A stretch of 64,000 nt of DNA from Clytia hemisphaerica (lineage: Eukaryota; Cnidaria; Hydrozoa; Leptothecata; Clytiidae), in contig CACVBU010000951.1 of NCBI GenBank assembly GCA_902728285.1, forward strand, positions 97,911 through 161,910, read 5' to 3'. Below, in pieces: positions 13,701 through 25,700 of the stretch. The notes beneath the pieces are model-generated. The model did not search any database. It saw nothing but the letters and a program-made list of their open reading frames with translations, and was not told where the DNA came from. Positions within the stretch are counted from its first letter, which is position 1. Each line of letters opens with the position of its first letter. Made by a program: the position numbers and the translations under genes.

Positions 13701-16700
13701 GCTTCTTGTCCAACCCAAAGTCTTTTCAATCACTTCAAATCTCATTTCAACCCTACCAAACGGCAAAACAGGCCAACCGAACTATCGAATGATGATCTTC
13801 CCCACTATGTTACACAACTTCGACAAATTTCAGCCACAACAAACATCAAAAGTGAACCCCCTGATACTGACGAGATAAGTCAACAAATTACGAAACTAAA
13901 AGTCAATAGAGCTTTCAACGATATTGACCTTATTCTAATCAAACGGCTCGATCGTCCAGTTATGCTTCAAGTGATACACAGAATGTCTTCCAATCTCTGG
14001 GAAAATCTTGACGTCCCGACTGCATGGGGGAATTCCCGTCTGCAAGCCATATGGAAAAAGAAAGGATCCAAAAAAGACCCCAAAAAGTATCGTGGGATAA
14101 GTATTGGCTCAACCGTTTGTAAACTCTTGATCAATTTAATTCTCGATCGACTTTGTCCTTGGTACGAGCTATAACTAAGCGACGAACAGAATGGTTTTCG
14201 GAAATATAGGGAAACAACTGAAGGAATATACACAATTAAACGGATCCAACAGATTACTGATCGAAAAAGACAGCACAGCCCCTCTTTCTCCTTTTCGTCG
14301 ACCTGATAGCAGCATTCGACCACATCCCTCGAGACTGGCTTTTCGAATCGATTCGTTTGCGATTCGATAACCGTCAATCACCCCACTGTTCGACATTCTT
14401 GATAAACTTTATCAAAATACAAGTCTAACTTACGAAGATGCAAATAAAACGTTTCAAACCTCATCTGGTGTCCGACAAGGAGGACCAGAAAGTCCCTTCT
14501 TGTTCAATCTCTATATTGACTTTGTCATGAGACTCTTCAAAGAAAAATCAAATGATATCAACTTTTTCAAGCACAAATATCGCATCAACTTGAAAAGTCT
14601 CACCCGAACACAGCGGTACCAAATACGAAATAAAAACATCCAAACGTTTGGACAAGCGGAACTCCCATGGATTGGGTATGCGGATGATTTAGTACTTTTC
14701 TTTACTGACAAAGAAAGTCTTTTATCTGGTTCTGAACTTCTATAAACCAAGTTTTCGAAAGTTTTGGGCTTTTAGTTAACAAACTCAAAACCAGAAACTA
14801 TGGTTCTGAATCACAAAATTCTTGAACAACACTATTAGGGAGGGGACTTAGAAAAAAACAATTGGTGGCATATGTACAAAAGCTGCCAAATTATATAAAA
14901 AGAAGAAAAAAATCAAAAATTTTGACCGGGGACCCTTTTCAGGGTCCCCCCGGGCCCCATTTCTGCGGGGTACCCAGCGCAACCCCGGACCAATAGTAGC
15001 CTAACACCAGCTTTCTCAAAACATAGTCATGTGGCATATCAAATTATCAGAAATTTTATGCTGATTCCAAAAAACATTAGTAGTAAGGGTCAGAAATAAA
15101 GCTAAAAAAAGTTATGACCATATCTTGGACCAGATTTTGAGTAAATTGCATAATTTGCAAGAAATTTGAATAGAATCTTGATTATGACTAACTATCATGT
15201 AGTTAGTAGTTAAACTTTGGCATAATTCTGGATAATTGAATGTAACTGTTTTCATGATATGAAGACATTTTCAGGTTTATTTAATTTTTTTTTGGAGAGA
15301 AGGATTATGAATGTAGACAAGGATGGTGAAGCTGAGGTACTTCGAACAAGAGCAAAAGATATTTTATCAAGCCAGAAATTGCCAAGTAAAAAATCAAAAC
15401 AAACACAGAGAAATAAAAAGTTTTCAATTGCAAAGAGCATCACAAACTGCCACATGAGTGGACAGATAAATGTAAAGATTGTAATACCTGTGTTAATTTT
15501 GAGATGTTGGAAAGATAACCTTTGGATGTTCTATCAAATGCCAAGAAAGCGTTGGAATATCTATTCGCCACTAAGATGGTCAATACAGGAAAGAATAAGA
15601 ATTTTGAAAAAACTGTTGCAAGAAGGGTGTTGTATTGAAATGGATTTATTGCAGTGTTTATCCAAAGAACTATTGAACAGTGGAGCACGATATCAAAAGA
15701 TTATTATTACAATTTTATAAATAATTAAAATAATATATAAATAGTTATGAATCATTGAAAAAAAGAAGCACTTCGAAGAAACCAGATGATTACTGGCCTA
15801 AGTTTGAGAAATACAGCTTAAAGAATTGTTTGACATTATTGGTAAGATTTCTTTTTGATTATTGAATAGTCAATTGCTAGGGCAAATTCTCTCCGAACTG
15901 ACAGTGATATCCAATTCAATTTTTTGTAATTTTTGTTTAGGTATACAAGTTGAGTTTAATCCATAGACCATGATTTATGGCACCTTTAAAATTTACATTT
16001 GCAGGATGCAGAATGAGGAGGCAGAATGGCAAGAGGTTGAGTTCAAGGGGGGGTTCAAAATGGGTTAAAAATATATTTTGAAGGCACCAGATCAGCTACC
16101 AGTATCTCAGTGGCAAGTCTTAAGAGCATCCTCAGGGAATTGGAAAGTTAAAAAAAGAGAGAGTCTATCAGTGAAACTGGTACGAAACCCTTCTACTGGC
16201 ATTTGTTTTTGGTTATTGTAAAATGTCCGGTCATTTTGCCACATTTTTACACCCAGGTTGTTTCTTGTAGCCTTACCCTTTCTTTTGAACTTTTAAATTA
16301 AATTTAGTACCAATCAATGACTGTACCCTACAATGCCTTTTCAAATGAAATTTAAACTTTAAAGGTGCCATCATGGTCTATGGATTGAACTCAACTTGTA
16401 TACCTAAACGAAAATTGCAAAGAATTGAATTGGATATCACTGTCAGTCCTAGGAGAGAATTTGCCCTAGCAATGGACTATTCAATAATCAAAGAGAAATC
16501 TTTCCAATAATGTCAAACAATTCTTTAACCTATTTGCTTAAAATCATCTGTTTTTTTGAAGTGCTTCTTTTTTTCAATAATTCATAATTATTTAATAATG
16601 TTTTAATATCGTGCTCCGATGTTCGATAGTTCTTTGGATAAACATTGTAAAAAATCCATTGCAATACAACACCCTTTTCAACAGCTTTTTCAAAATTCTC

Positions 16701-19700
16701 ATTCTTTCCTGTATTGACCATCTTAGTGGTGAGAATAGATATTTCAACGCTTTCTTGGCATTTGGTAAAGAACATCCAAAGGTTATCTTTACAATCATTC
16801 TGTCCACTCATGTGGCAGTTTGTGATGCTCTTTACAATTGAAAAACTTTTTATTCCTTGATTTTTTACTTTGCAATTTCTGGCTTGATAAAATATATGTA
16901 TCATCACAAGCGATTTGAAGTACAAATAAAACGGAGCGTTCTTGAGACGTTCCTGAACGTTCACGAACGTTCCATAGCGTTCCAGAACGTCCTCGATCGT
17001 TCTAAAACGTTCAGGGACGTTTCTGAACGTTCCAGAACGTTCAACAACGTTCCAGAACGCTCGAGAACGTCCCGGAACGCTCGCGAACCATCTTTTGAGT
17101 CTAAAGGTTAATATTGACTCAATAAGAACGTTATTGAACGTTTGAGAACGTTCGAGAACGTTATGGAACGTTCAGGAACGCTTCCGAACGTTTTTTGACA
17201 TCCTTAAACTTGTAAATAAAAGGGAATGACCAGGAATGTTTAAGAACGTTCTCTAGCGTTCTTAGAAAGTTCCTAAAAGTTCAAGAGCGTTCCATATCGT
17301 TCGTCTTGCTGGAACGTTCCATTTCATTCGTATTTAAAGTTGCTTGTGATGACACATATTTTGCTCTTGTTCAATACAAAGTATCTCAGCTTCACATTCA
17401 TAATCCTTCTCTCTAAAGAAAACTTAAATAAACCTGAAAATGTCTTCATATCATGAAAACAGTTACATTCAATAAACCAGAATTTTGTCAAAGTTTAACT
17501 ACTAACTACATGAAATGTTAGTCATAATCAAGATTCTATTCGAATTTCTTGCGAATTATGCAATTTACTCAAAATCTGGTCCAAGATGTGGTCATAACTT
17601 TTTTTAGCTTTATTTCTGACCCCTACTACTAATGTTTTTTGGAATCAGCATAGAATTTCTGATAATTTGATATGCCACATGACTATGTTTTAAGAAAGTT
17701 GGTGTTAGGCTATTTTTGGTCCGGGGTCGCGCTGAGTACCCCGCAGAAATGGGGCCCGGGGGGACCCTGAAAAGGGTCCCCGGTCAAAATTTTTGATTTT
17801 TTTCTTCTTTTTATATAATTTGGCAGCTTTTGTACATATGCCACTAAATTCTTTCTAATTTTCTTTTTTTAAGTCCCCTCCCTAACACTATCACAACACA
17901 ATCATCTCACTCGACGAGACACCAATCAAAAACGTCACCAACTTCACATACCTTGGATCGATAATTAGTCATGACGAGCCTAATACCGGAAATGCAGAAG
18001 TCAATAATCGCATTCAAATAGCATCTGCTAAATTCAACGAAATGTCTAACCTCCTTCAAAATCAACGAATGAACCTTTGCACCCGAATGAACTTCCTCAA
18101 TAGTTTTGTGAGAAGTCGGCTTACGTACGCGTGTCAAAACTGGAACCTAACGAAAAATGAATTTGAAAGATTGAATGTTAGTTATCGTTCTTTTCTTCGG
18201 CGAATGATACGTAATGGTCGAAAGTTTGTAAATCCGACTGAAAATGATTATCGTTTGATTATATCTAATCAACGTCTAAACGAAATTTGTCAGACACGTG
18301 AGTTAGAATTCTTCATAAGAGATCAACAAAAGAACTATATGTCACATGTTATTCGAATGAACGTGGAACGTTCAATCAAACAGCTGGCTTTTAATGATGA
18401 TAAATATACGAAACGAGGAAGGCTTGTGAGAACTCTACTCGACCAGGTCTTAGATAACTTAGATATTTCTATTGATGAATTTTGCACTCTTGCCCTTAAG
18501 GGCAAGAATTAAAATTTGATGGAGAGATGTGTGACTGAGAACACAGGGACTTATCCCAGGTTTCCTCTCCTTGCACATCTCTCCATCTCTGTTTAACCTA
18601 GGAATAGGGATACAGTAAATTTTATATAACGACTCAACGGAACCAACGGAAAAACAGAGGAAAGACAGCGGTAGGCCGAGTATTAATGAAGATACAGGAT
18701 CCTATTTTATTGGCTGTTAAACAATTGTTGAAATTATTGTTTTGATTGGAAGTGCGCAAATCTGATTGGCTAACCTTATCAACGGCTTTTTTGGCACGAA
18801 ATTCAAACCAAATATAAACAAATTCACACTGGGTCATCAAAAATACCATACTCTCACTGAGTAGCTTCTAATGGTTTTTTTTATTATGCGGTGTAAGTTT
18901 TGGTTAGAGAGTATGGATCTCCAGACTATTACAATGGTATAGGCCAAGGGAATCTTAAAATATCGCCTAACTCTTTTCTGGGGGAGTCTGTGAGAGCCTG
19001 TATGGTTTTACTCACGCTGAAAAAAGGCGTACCTGCAACAATTTCAAGCCTAAGTTGAGTGAAGGTGGTTGTTAACGTTTGATATAAATCACAAGTCATG
19101 CATATATCAATAACTACAGGCTCATTCAGGTCCACCAGGCTACCACTGTTCCTCTTGAACGTTTTCATCAATGCACGACGAAGGATTCCACCTGGAAGTA
19201 AAATGTTGAGAATCAGTGGGTTAGATATTTAGGGTAAGTAAACGATTACTATTGAAGAAGTAGTTCTGGATAAAAAATTAGATTAAGTGCACCTTTCAAT
19301 CTAAGCTTTCTGGTACAAAGAAGGAAATCAGAATTTTCGTGTCATGTGTGGACAAGCCCTTGCTTTAAAAAGGAGATATTCCTTCTTGGACTAAAGTTTG
19401 AAGAAATAGAGTTCCAACTAAAACTGGTATTTTCCAAGCATCTTCAGAAATAAAAAGTTGTCAAAATTCAGATATCACAAAAAATACCTTTTGAATCTGA
19501 TCCATCCCCACCAGAAGTGATGACCGCTTCTGATTCACTCAATGTTGGTAAACTCTCAAAGAAATATCCAACCAAGGGCTGTTTCCATAGCAACTGTAAT
19601 TGACTCAGAATATGGTAACTTGAATCTTGAATAGACCTTAAAAAAGACGAAATAATCATCCCTTTTAAAACTAAATTGGCATATGTTTGCTTTTGTGTTA

Positions 19701-22700
19701 CTATTGAAGATTTAATAAGTAAGTTCTTGCTAAACATGAAGCTTACAAAAAAATTCTTCAGATTCATGATACGATCTTTAAAATGAAATCACATAAAATG
19801 CACAAAAAAACTTATCCAGGTCTCTCTGCAAAATGACAAAGTTAGATCCTTCATTTCCCAGCAGAGTCGTGAAAAGAAAAATAAGAACCTATGAAAGAGA
19901 AAAGATGTGACTAAATAAAAATCCTTCACATACCGCTGCCAACAGTGAAACATTTGTTAAGACTTTAATTTAAAGATTTACTTTCCGAGATACAAACAAA
20001 TGAACAAGCAAGAGAAATTCAGGATACAAACCTTGTTTTATGAGCTGAAGAGCACCAACCAAATATGGAGTTCCATTGTGTGTTACCATGGTGACGTCCA
20101 ACGAATGTTTTGCAATGTTTCACCAGACTAATCAGTACAATCTACATGAAAATACAAATACTACTTTGCTAAGGAAAGATTCTGACAATCAAGAAAAGTA
20201 TTTTTCCTTGAAAAGTACGATGTTTCAATGAAACTGAAAACACAGTAAAACAAAGGGTAAACTTAATATTGATTGGTATAGGGATCAGTCTGGATTATTG
20301 CAATTTCACACTTTTCAAAAAAACCCCTTGGAATGGGAAATAACCCTTCTTCCCGATAATAAAGGTATATTGTTTTTTTGCTGAAAAATATTCTTATTCT
20401 AAGTGGCTTATTTCTGAATATGATTTTCGTTGCATCTTTTGAATTACCTTAGCTCTAGTTTAGACGGCCGACTTTCTGCCCTGCCTATTCTAATTGTTAG
20501 AGTAGGCAGAAAGAGGGCACAAAGTTGGTTGTTAAAATCTTTGCTTGGAAAGGTTTGAAAGAAGACATTGCATTGACGTCAAAAGAGGGCTATGCATCGA
20601 CTTTAGACAGCCCGCTTTATGCCCTCTTTAATTTGCAATTAGAATAGACAGGGCTAAAAGTGGGCCGACTAAACCAGACCTTAGTACTTTATAAAGTTAC
20701 TCTATCAAACATTTTCATCAAGCCCAAGATAAATGTTTCTATTGTAAAAAGGACTATTTAGAAAATCATGAAAAATCTTTCATTTCAGAGTGGTTGAGAA
20801 TATAGACAAATCAGTTTGATACCTTCACTTTATCTTTCAACTGCGAAAATTTCTAAAATGAGACAAAAGAAATCAGGTCAGCAATCTTGATGTTGTTTTG
20901 ATGTCATTTGTAATTTATAATCAATATCTTTAGCTAAAAACAGGACTTACTGTATCACATATCGAACAAAGAGATGCAAGATTGCCTAAAACATAAAAGA
21001 ACGGATTGAGAGCATATCTTTGTCACTTCAAAAGAACTTTCCCACATGTATAAAAAGTCAATCTGTTAAGAAATATATTTCCACTGGTATATGATATGCC
21101 GCTATTTGAGAAAATCTCTCTTAAGACATTTTTTTAGTGGGTCAAAAAAGCCCTTTCCCTGTTTTTGGCCCTTAAAAACCTTTGCCAGACCTAATTCGCT
21201 CTCAGAAAAGTTGTAAAAACTACTTTCGAACTAACGACATGCGGTTGGAGTCCCATGAAAGATGTCATGGATCCTAAGGGATGGCCCCCTACTGTAAGGG
21301 GAAAAAAATTTCATGGAGCCAGGAATATTCAATGAAACTTACCAATAATACAGAGAGTTTCATTGATTCCAGCCGACTCATGTATAGAAGCCATAGCTTG
21401 ATAGTCATGTAAGACATTGAATGACTTCCCAAAAACGTCATATGACAACAAAAGATCTAAAGCCTAAAATTTTGAAAGAAAATACTTTAATCAAAATGAT
21501 TTTCGAATGTTTGCCTTTTTTTCACGAATACTGCACAGAATTGCTGACTTGCACAATCAAATCCAATCAAATTTCTTTAAATAGTATTTTTGGTGCAAAA
21601 AACATTTTCCACTTTTTTGGAAACATTTATATTTTGGCACAATTTCCAGCTAATCCAGGCTACAAAAAAATTTGGGGACAATAAAATTATCAAAACTGAA
21701 AGCTTGAAATTCAAGCTTGAGAAAATCAACCCGTTTTACTTTAACAATTTTAGACCAGGCCAGGCGAATTAGAAATTATTTCACTGATGTATCATTGAAA
21801 TAAAAAAAAGACGACTAGTTTTATAGTACGAAATCTAAGTAAAAAAATTGAAATAAATATTTTGAGGTTTTTCAGGACCATTGAAGAGGAAAATTAAAAC
21901 TATTTTCCTTTAAATTCAACATACTAATTATAAACAAACCTCTGTAGATAATCGTTGAGCATGGTAGATGTAAGCTGGTAAGGTTAAAAATGATTTGACA
22001 AAAATCAAATGAGTTGCAATGTTTTGTGCCATTGATTGGAAGCATCTGAAAGAAACAATTATTACCTGAAGGGAACAAACTTGCGACGAGATTAATTTCT
22101 GTGGAATCTAAGATAAAAAAGTTTTTCACCTGGAATTCTAAGTTACTTAATCTGAGTTTGAGTTTGAGTTTTCAATTACATTATAATGAAAGAAATGAAG
22201 GAATAAAAATTGACCTCAAAATCAGCTTTGTGACAGCAGTGATTGATAATTTGTTTAAACTGATCTCAATACGATTCAAACCTTGATGCAAATATTCCTT
22301 TAAAGTAAAGAATAAAATTGTTCAAGCTTTTTACATGACATGCTAACAATTTGCGAGCAAATTTCGACAAAACAGATTATAAATAAATCTACCACCAATA
22401 ATTTGATGGAGTAATCATAGAACAGGAAAGATTTTTAATAATTGTGTTGTGCATGTGGTGTAATTATTTGGTTTGGTTCATAGTGATGTTTCTTAAGAAA
22501 AACTCAAATAATACTTGTGGGAGTTTTTAAAGCTATTTTTTTAATAATTTTGATCCAACTGATTTTTTTTGGTGATAACTGTAGTGCAACTAACACACAA
22601 CGTTGTTTCAACGTTCATCTAACATTATATGGACATTGTGAACGTTCGATAATCGTTGAAACAACGTTGTATGTCAGTGTATGGGAGTGCTTAAAACAAA

Positions 22701-25700
22701 TACTAAAATTAATTATGATAATGTGTCAAGTTCTCGACTTCATTCGCTTTAATTGCGCCAATTCTTGTCTTACCTTCTATTTTTTGAAATTGTTTTTCAC
22801 AAAAATAATAGGGCTCTATGATCTTTTTAAAGTTATATAATATGTTATTATTGAGAAATTGGTTGAAAAATAGCAAGTAAAACAAAAGTTATTGCACAAT
22901 TAAAGTGAATGGACTTAAGGTTTTTTATCCGAAGACAATTAAATTTTGTTTACCTTAAGTGAAATCAGTAAGCCTTTGCTGGTTAACTCTGTTACAACCG
23001 AATTACATAATTGTTGCATGATTGGCTTAATGTTTTCACCTGCAAGTTAAGTAAAAGGTAAATAATTTAGAATAGAATTTGAACATACACGGTAGAATAG
23101 TTTATATATATGATTTGTAAGACACAATGAAAACTTATAAGGTGAAAACGAAAAATGAAAAATTCTTCCTGTTGGTTGAGCTTTAAATGAAATGAAAATC
23201 TGTCAGAGATGAGATTGGGAAACTAAAATAAGTGACACTTTTCTGATTATCAATAGTAAGGTCGTTAGCTTGTTATTATAAAACAATATATTCCAAACCT
23301 CCTTTCATTAATAATATTTTCCAATTTGAACAGTCAGTAAATATCACAAGCTATAAATAGAAAATAAATTTTCAAAGAAATAATGCAGAATTCACTCAGA
23401 GTATTGATGTATTGATGTATATATGTGTGAGTCGAATACTTGTTAAACTCTTGATGGTGTTATTTTGTTTGACATAGAATTACTGTAAAACCTCTGTTGC
23501 ATTTGTGAATATTATTAAACATTTTGAAGAAAACAAAACTAATTGTGGACAAAGCAAGAGAATTGATAACAAAAATAATTTTTCTCACCATACTCAAGTA
23601 AATTGATGCTTCTTTACTTCCAGAGCTTATTGAATATGCCTGTGAATAAAAGTAAATAAAATTGAGATTAGTGTAATAAGTGACAATATTTTCAAAGAAT
23701 TAAAATGACAAAACAAGTTGCAATAGCCAAGCTGAAAAATTGAGCAAAGACTAGATTTTCTGATGTATATATTCAGAGGTCAAAGCAAGGTTTTTCGTCT
23801 GAGATGGAAAATGGATTTTACACAGCAAATTAGCACAAATTTTGGTGAATTTCGAGACATAAAAGCCTCTTTATATACTTCACTGAGACACTGTATATTG
23901 ATGAATACCTTGAGACTTTGCAGCTTTAAGGAACATTTTAAAAGGAGCTCTTTCAAATGTTTGATCCAAACTGCAGTACAATCTTTCATCAACAATAATG
24001 ACATGTACCAATACTGGAATGCAATAGATAAGTGATGTATTTAGAAAGTTTACATTTACACTTGCCCAATTGATCAGAGTAAATCCTGTACATTACTGTA
24101 CATATCAAATTACAAGGTTTTTTAGCAAATTTGCTTTGTAGTACTCTTGTAGTTCCATGTTGTTACAATCATCCTGTATAAGACTTAAAGTTAACAAATT
24201 TCACCTTTTTTAAAAAATATTTAAAAAAGTCAAAGATAATTGACCTGGGTATATCAATGTTGTAAAAATGTATTTAAATAATACAAAAAATGGTGCATCA
24301 TGTTCCTTCAATTGGTAAAACACCTTTGAAGCAACACTTAAATTAATGATAAATAAAATCGAAATGGGAAGAGATATCTTACTTACCTTAGGTTCTTTAC
24401 CAGCCTCAAGATTGACAACAATCGATCTGCAAAGTGTCAATAATCTCTATAAACCAAACAAAAGCAACATAAACAAAGTGATATTACAGCTTGACAGCCT
24501 TTCGAATGTATGCATGTTTTTTGAATGAGTATCTTTGAATATTAGAATAAATTCATATGTCGAATTAAAGGTTTGAAAACTTGAAAATTTTCAGATTTTG
24601 GCATTTTGGTATTTACCAACCACTAACACTCAACTTAAACATCCCCAATACATATACAAAAGTGTATTAAAAATTCAAATTTCATTTGTCCAAATTTTCA
24701 GCCTATTCCCAACTAAGGTTATTTATTAAATAATAAAAAAAGACTAGCCTTTTTATATTTTTCTATCTTGTTAATTGATTATCATAAAGCTATTTCCGCA
24801 TCTATGCTGAAATACTTAAAGCAGGCTTCTTCTGATGTATATAGTACGAAATGTTTGAAAAATGCTAATCAGTTTAATTTACTTGTTCATCTTTTGGAGA
24901 TTTGTAAATCAACAGAAGCCTTCTGCCTTGCTTGAAGAGCTGTAATGCTGGAAAAAGATAAACATTAATTTTAACTATAAAAAGGGCTGTACGACAATCC
25001 AGTCTGACAATTTTGATTAGGGTTACCAAAATAAAAAGGTTGATTTGGCTTTTTCCCATTTTAAAACTTACATTTCATAATACTTGTACAGAAATTATAA
25101 AAAATGACACTTGAAAGCTTACAAACTTTATTCTAATGACAATCCTTAAGAAAACTGCTGATAGCATTCAAAGCAAATAGCGTACCTGTTATCAATTGAT
25201 TGGATGTATCATTTATGCAAGAATCGAAATCTGATCTAAAAAAAGAAAGTTAGTCAATTTCTTTTTTGAAATGAATACAAAACAAGACAGTGTCAGTAAA
25301 AATCTTTTACTTCAGCATAATCAAAATTGGCATACAAAGAATGTTTTCTTTATTTTCTCTTTTTTATGCAAATTGATTATATACCTAATGTTTCTGCAAA
25401 ATCTTCTTTGTTCCAAGAACATTCTCACAAGAGCCTATAAAAAACAATAACAAAAACTTTATAAAGAAAATCATAACATTTTGTTGCAAGATACAATCAT
25501 CCGCTAAATATTTGAGACAAAGGGGAGTTCCCCGTGTAATTTTGAACACCACAATTGATTTTTAAGTGCCTTAAACTACAGTTGGAAAGTAGAGTTTTAA
25601 CTCTAAGTATTAACATGAGACTTAAGACTTAGGACCTTAGGATCTCAGGATTTGAAAGCTCAAATTTGCTCGAATGAGGCTTGGAATATAGCCTAGAAGC

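Larger units (their letters stand above)
14836..17884. mobile_element. 3.05-kb fold-back DNA element, hAT-like ends, arms about 1.1 kb
   Basis: The element starts TAGGGAGGGGACTTA and ends with the complement TAAGTCCCCTCCCTA in slightly diverged form. The left arm (to about 15990) and right arm (from about 16345) are inverted copies along their whole length, allowing for a 460-bp insertion in the right arm. The 7-bp sequence ACACTAT is present on both sides (14829-14835 and 17885-17891), with an eighth base ambiguous. TAGGG ends and a 7-8 bp duplication fit the hAT superfamily, but no transposase is recognised. The unique centre is only about 350 bp. Confidence 0.85.
11990..18600 (+). mobile_element. 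Decayed RTE-like non-LTR retrotransposon, interrupted by a fold-back element
   Basis: Pieces of one ORF2-type protein follow each other on the plus strand. An apurinic-type endonuclease starts with [20 protein letters not shown] near 12000, then RDFNA near 12430 (GDFNA in most relatives) and SDHRLV near 12710. A reverse transcriptase follows with [19 protein letters not shown] near 14090, [16 protein letters not shown] near 14480 and the catalytic YADD near 14680. A C-terminal segment with FTYLGSIIS is at 17940-18512. Stops and frameshifts show that it is dead. After removal of 14836-17884 and one target copy the reading frame continues without a break, so the insertion hit an already assembled LINE. 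Its 3' untranslated end carries a hairpin at 18518-18590. Confidence 0.88.

Noticed and set aside
16930-17200. Regular short repeats that might be a CRISPR array
   Set aside because: The period is 10 bp with no unique spacers, the units are palindromic and lie in a TIR element in a eukaryotic genome.
19780-19920. A possible extra UBE3B exon between 19488-19636 and 20032-20141
   Set aside because: The two flanking exons join in phase and give the conserved sequence without a gap, and no donor-acceptor pair fits.
23780-24035. Plus-strand 90-codon frame at 23763-24035
   Set aside because: It is antisense to the UBE3B exon at 23909-24013, whose minus-strand frame has clear similarity.
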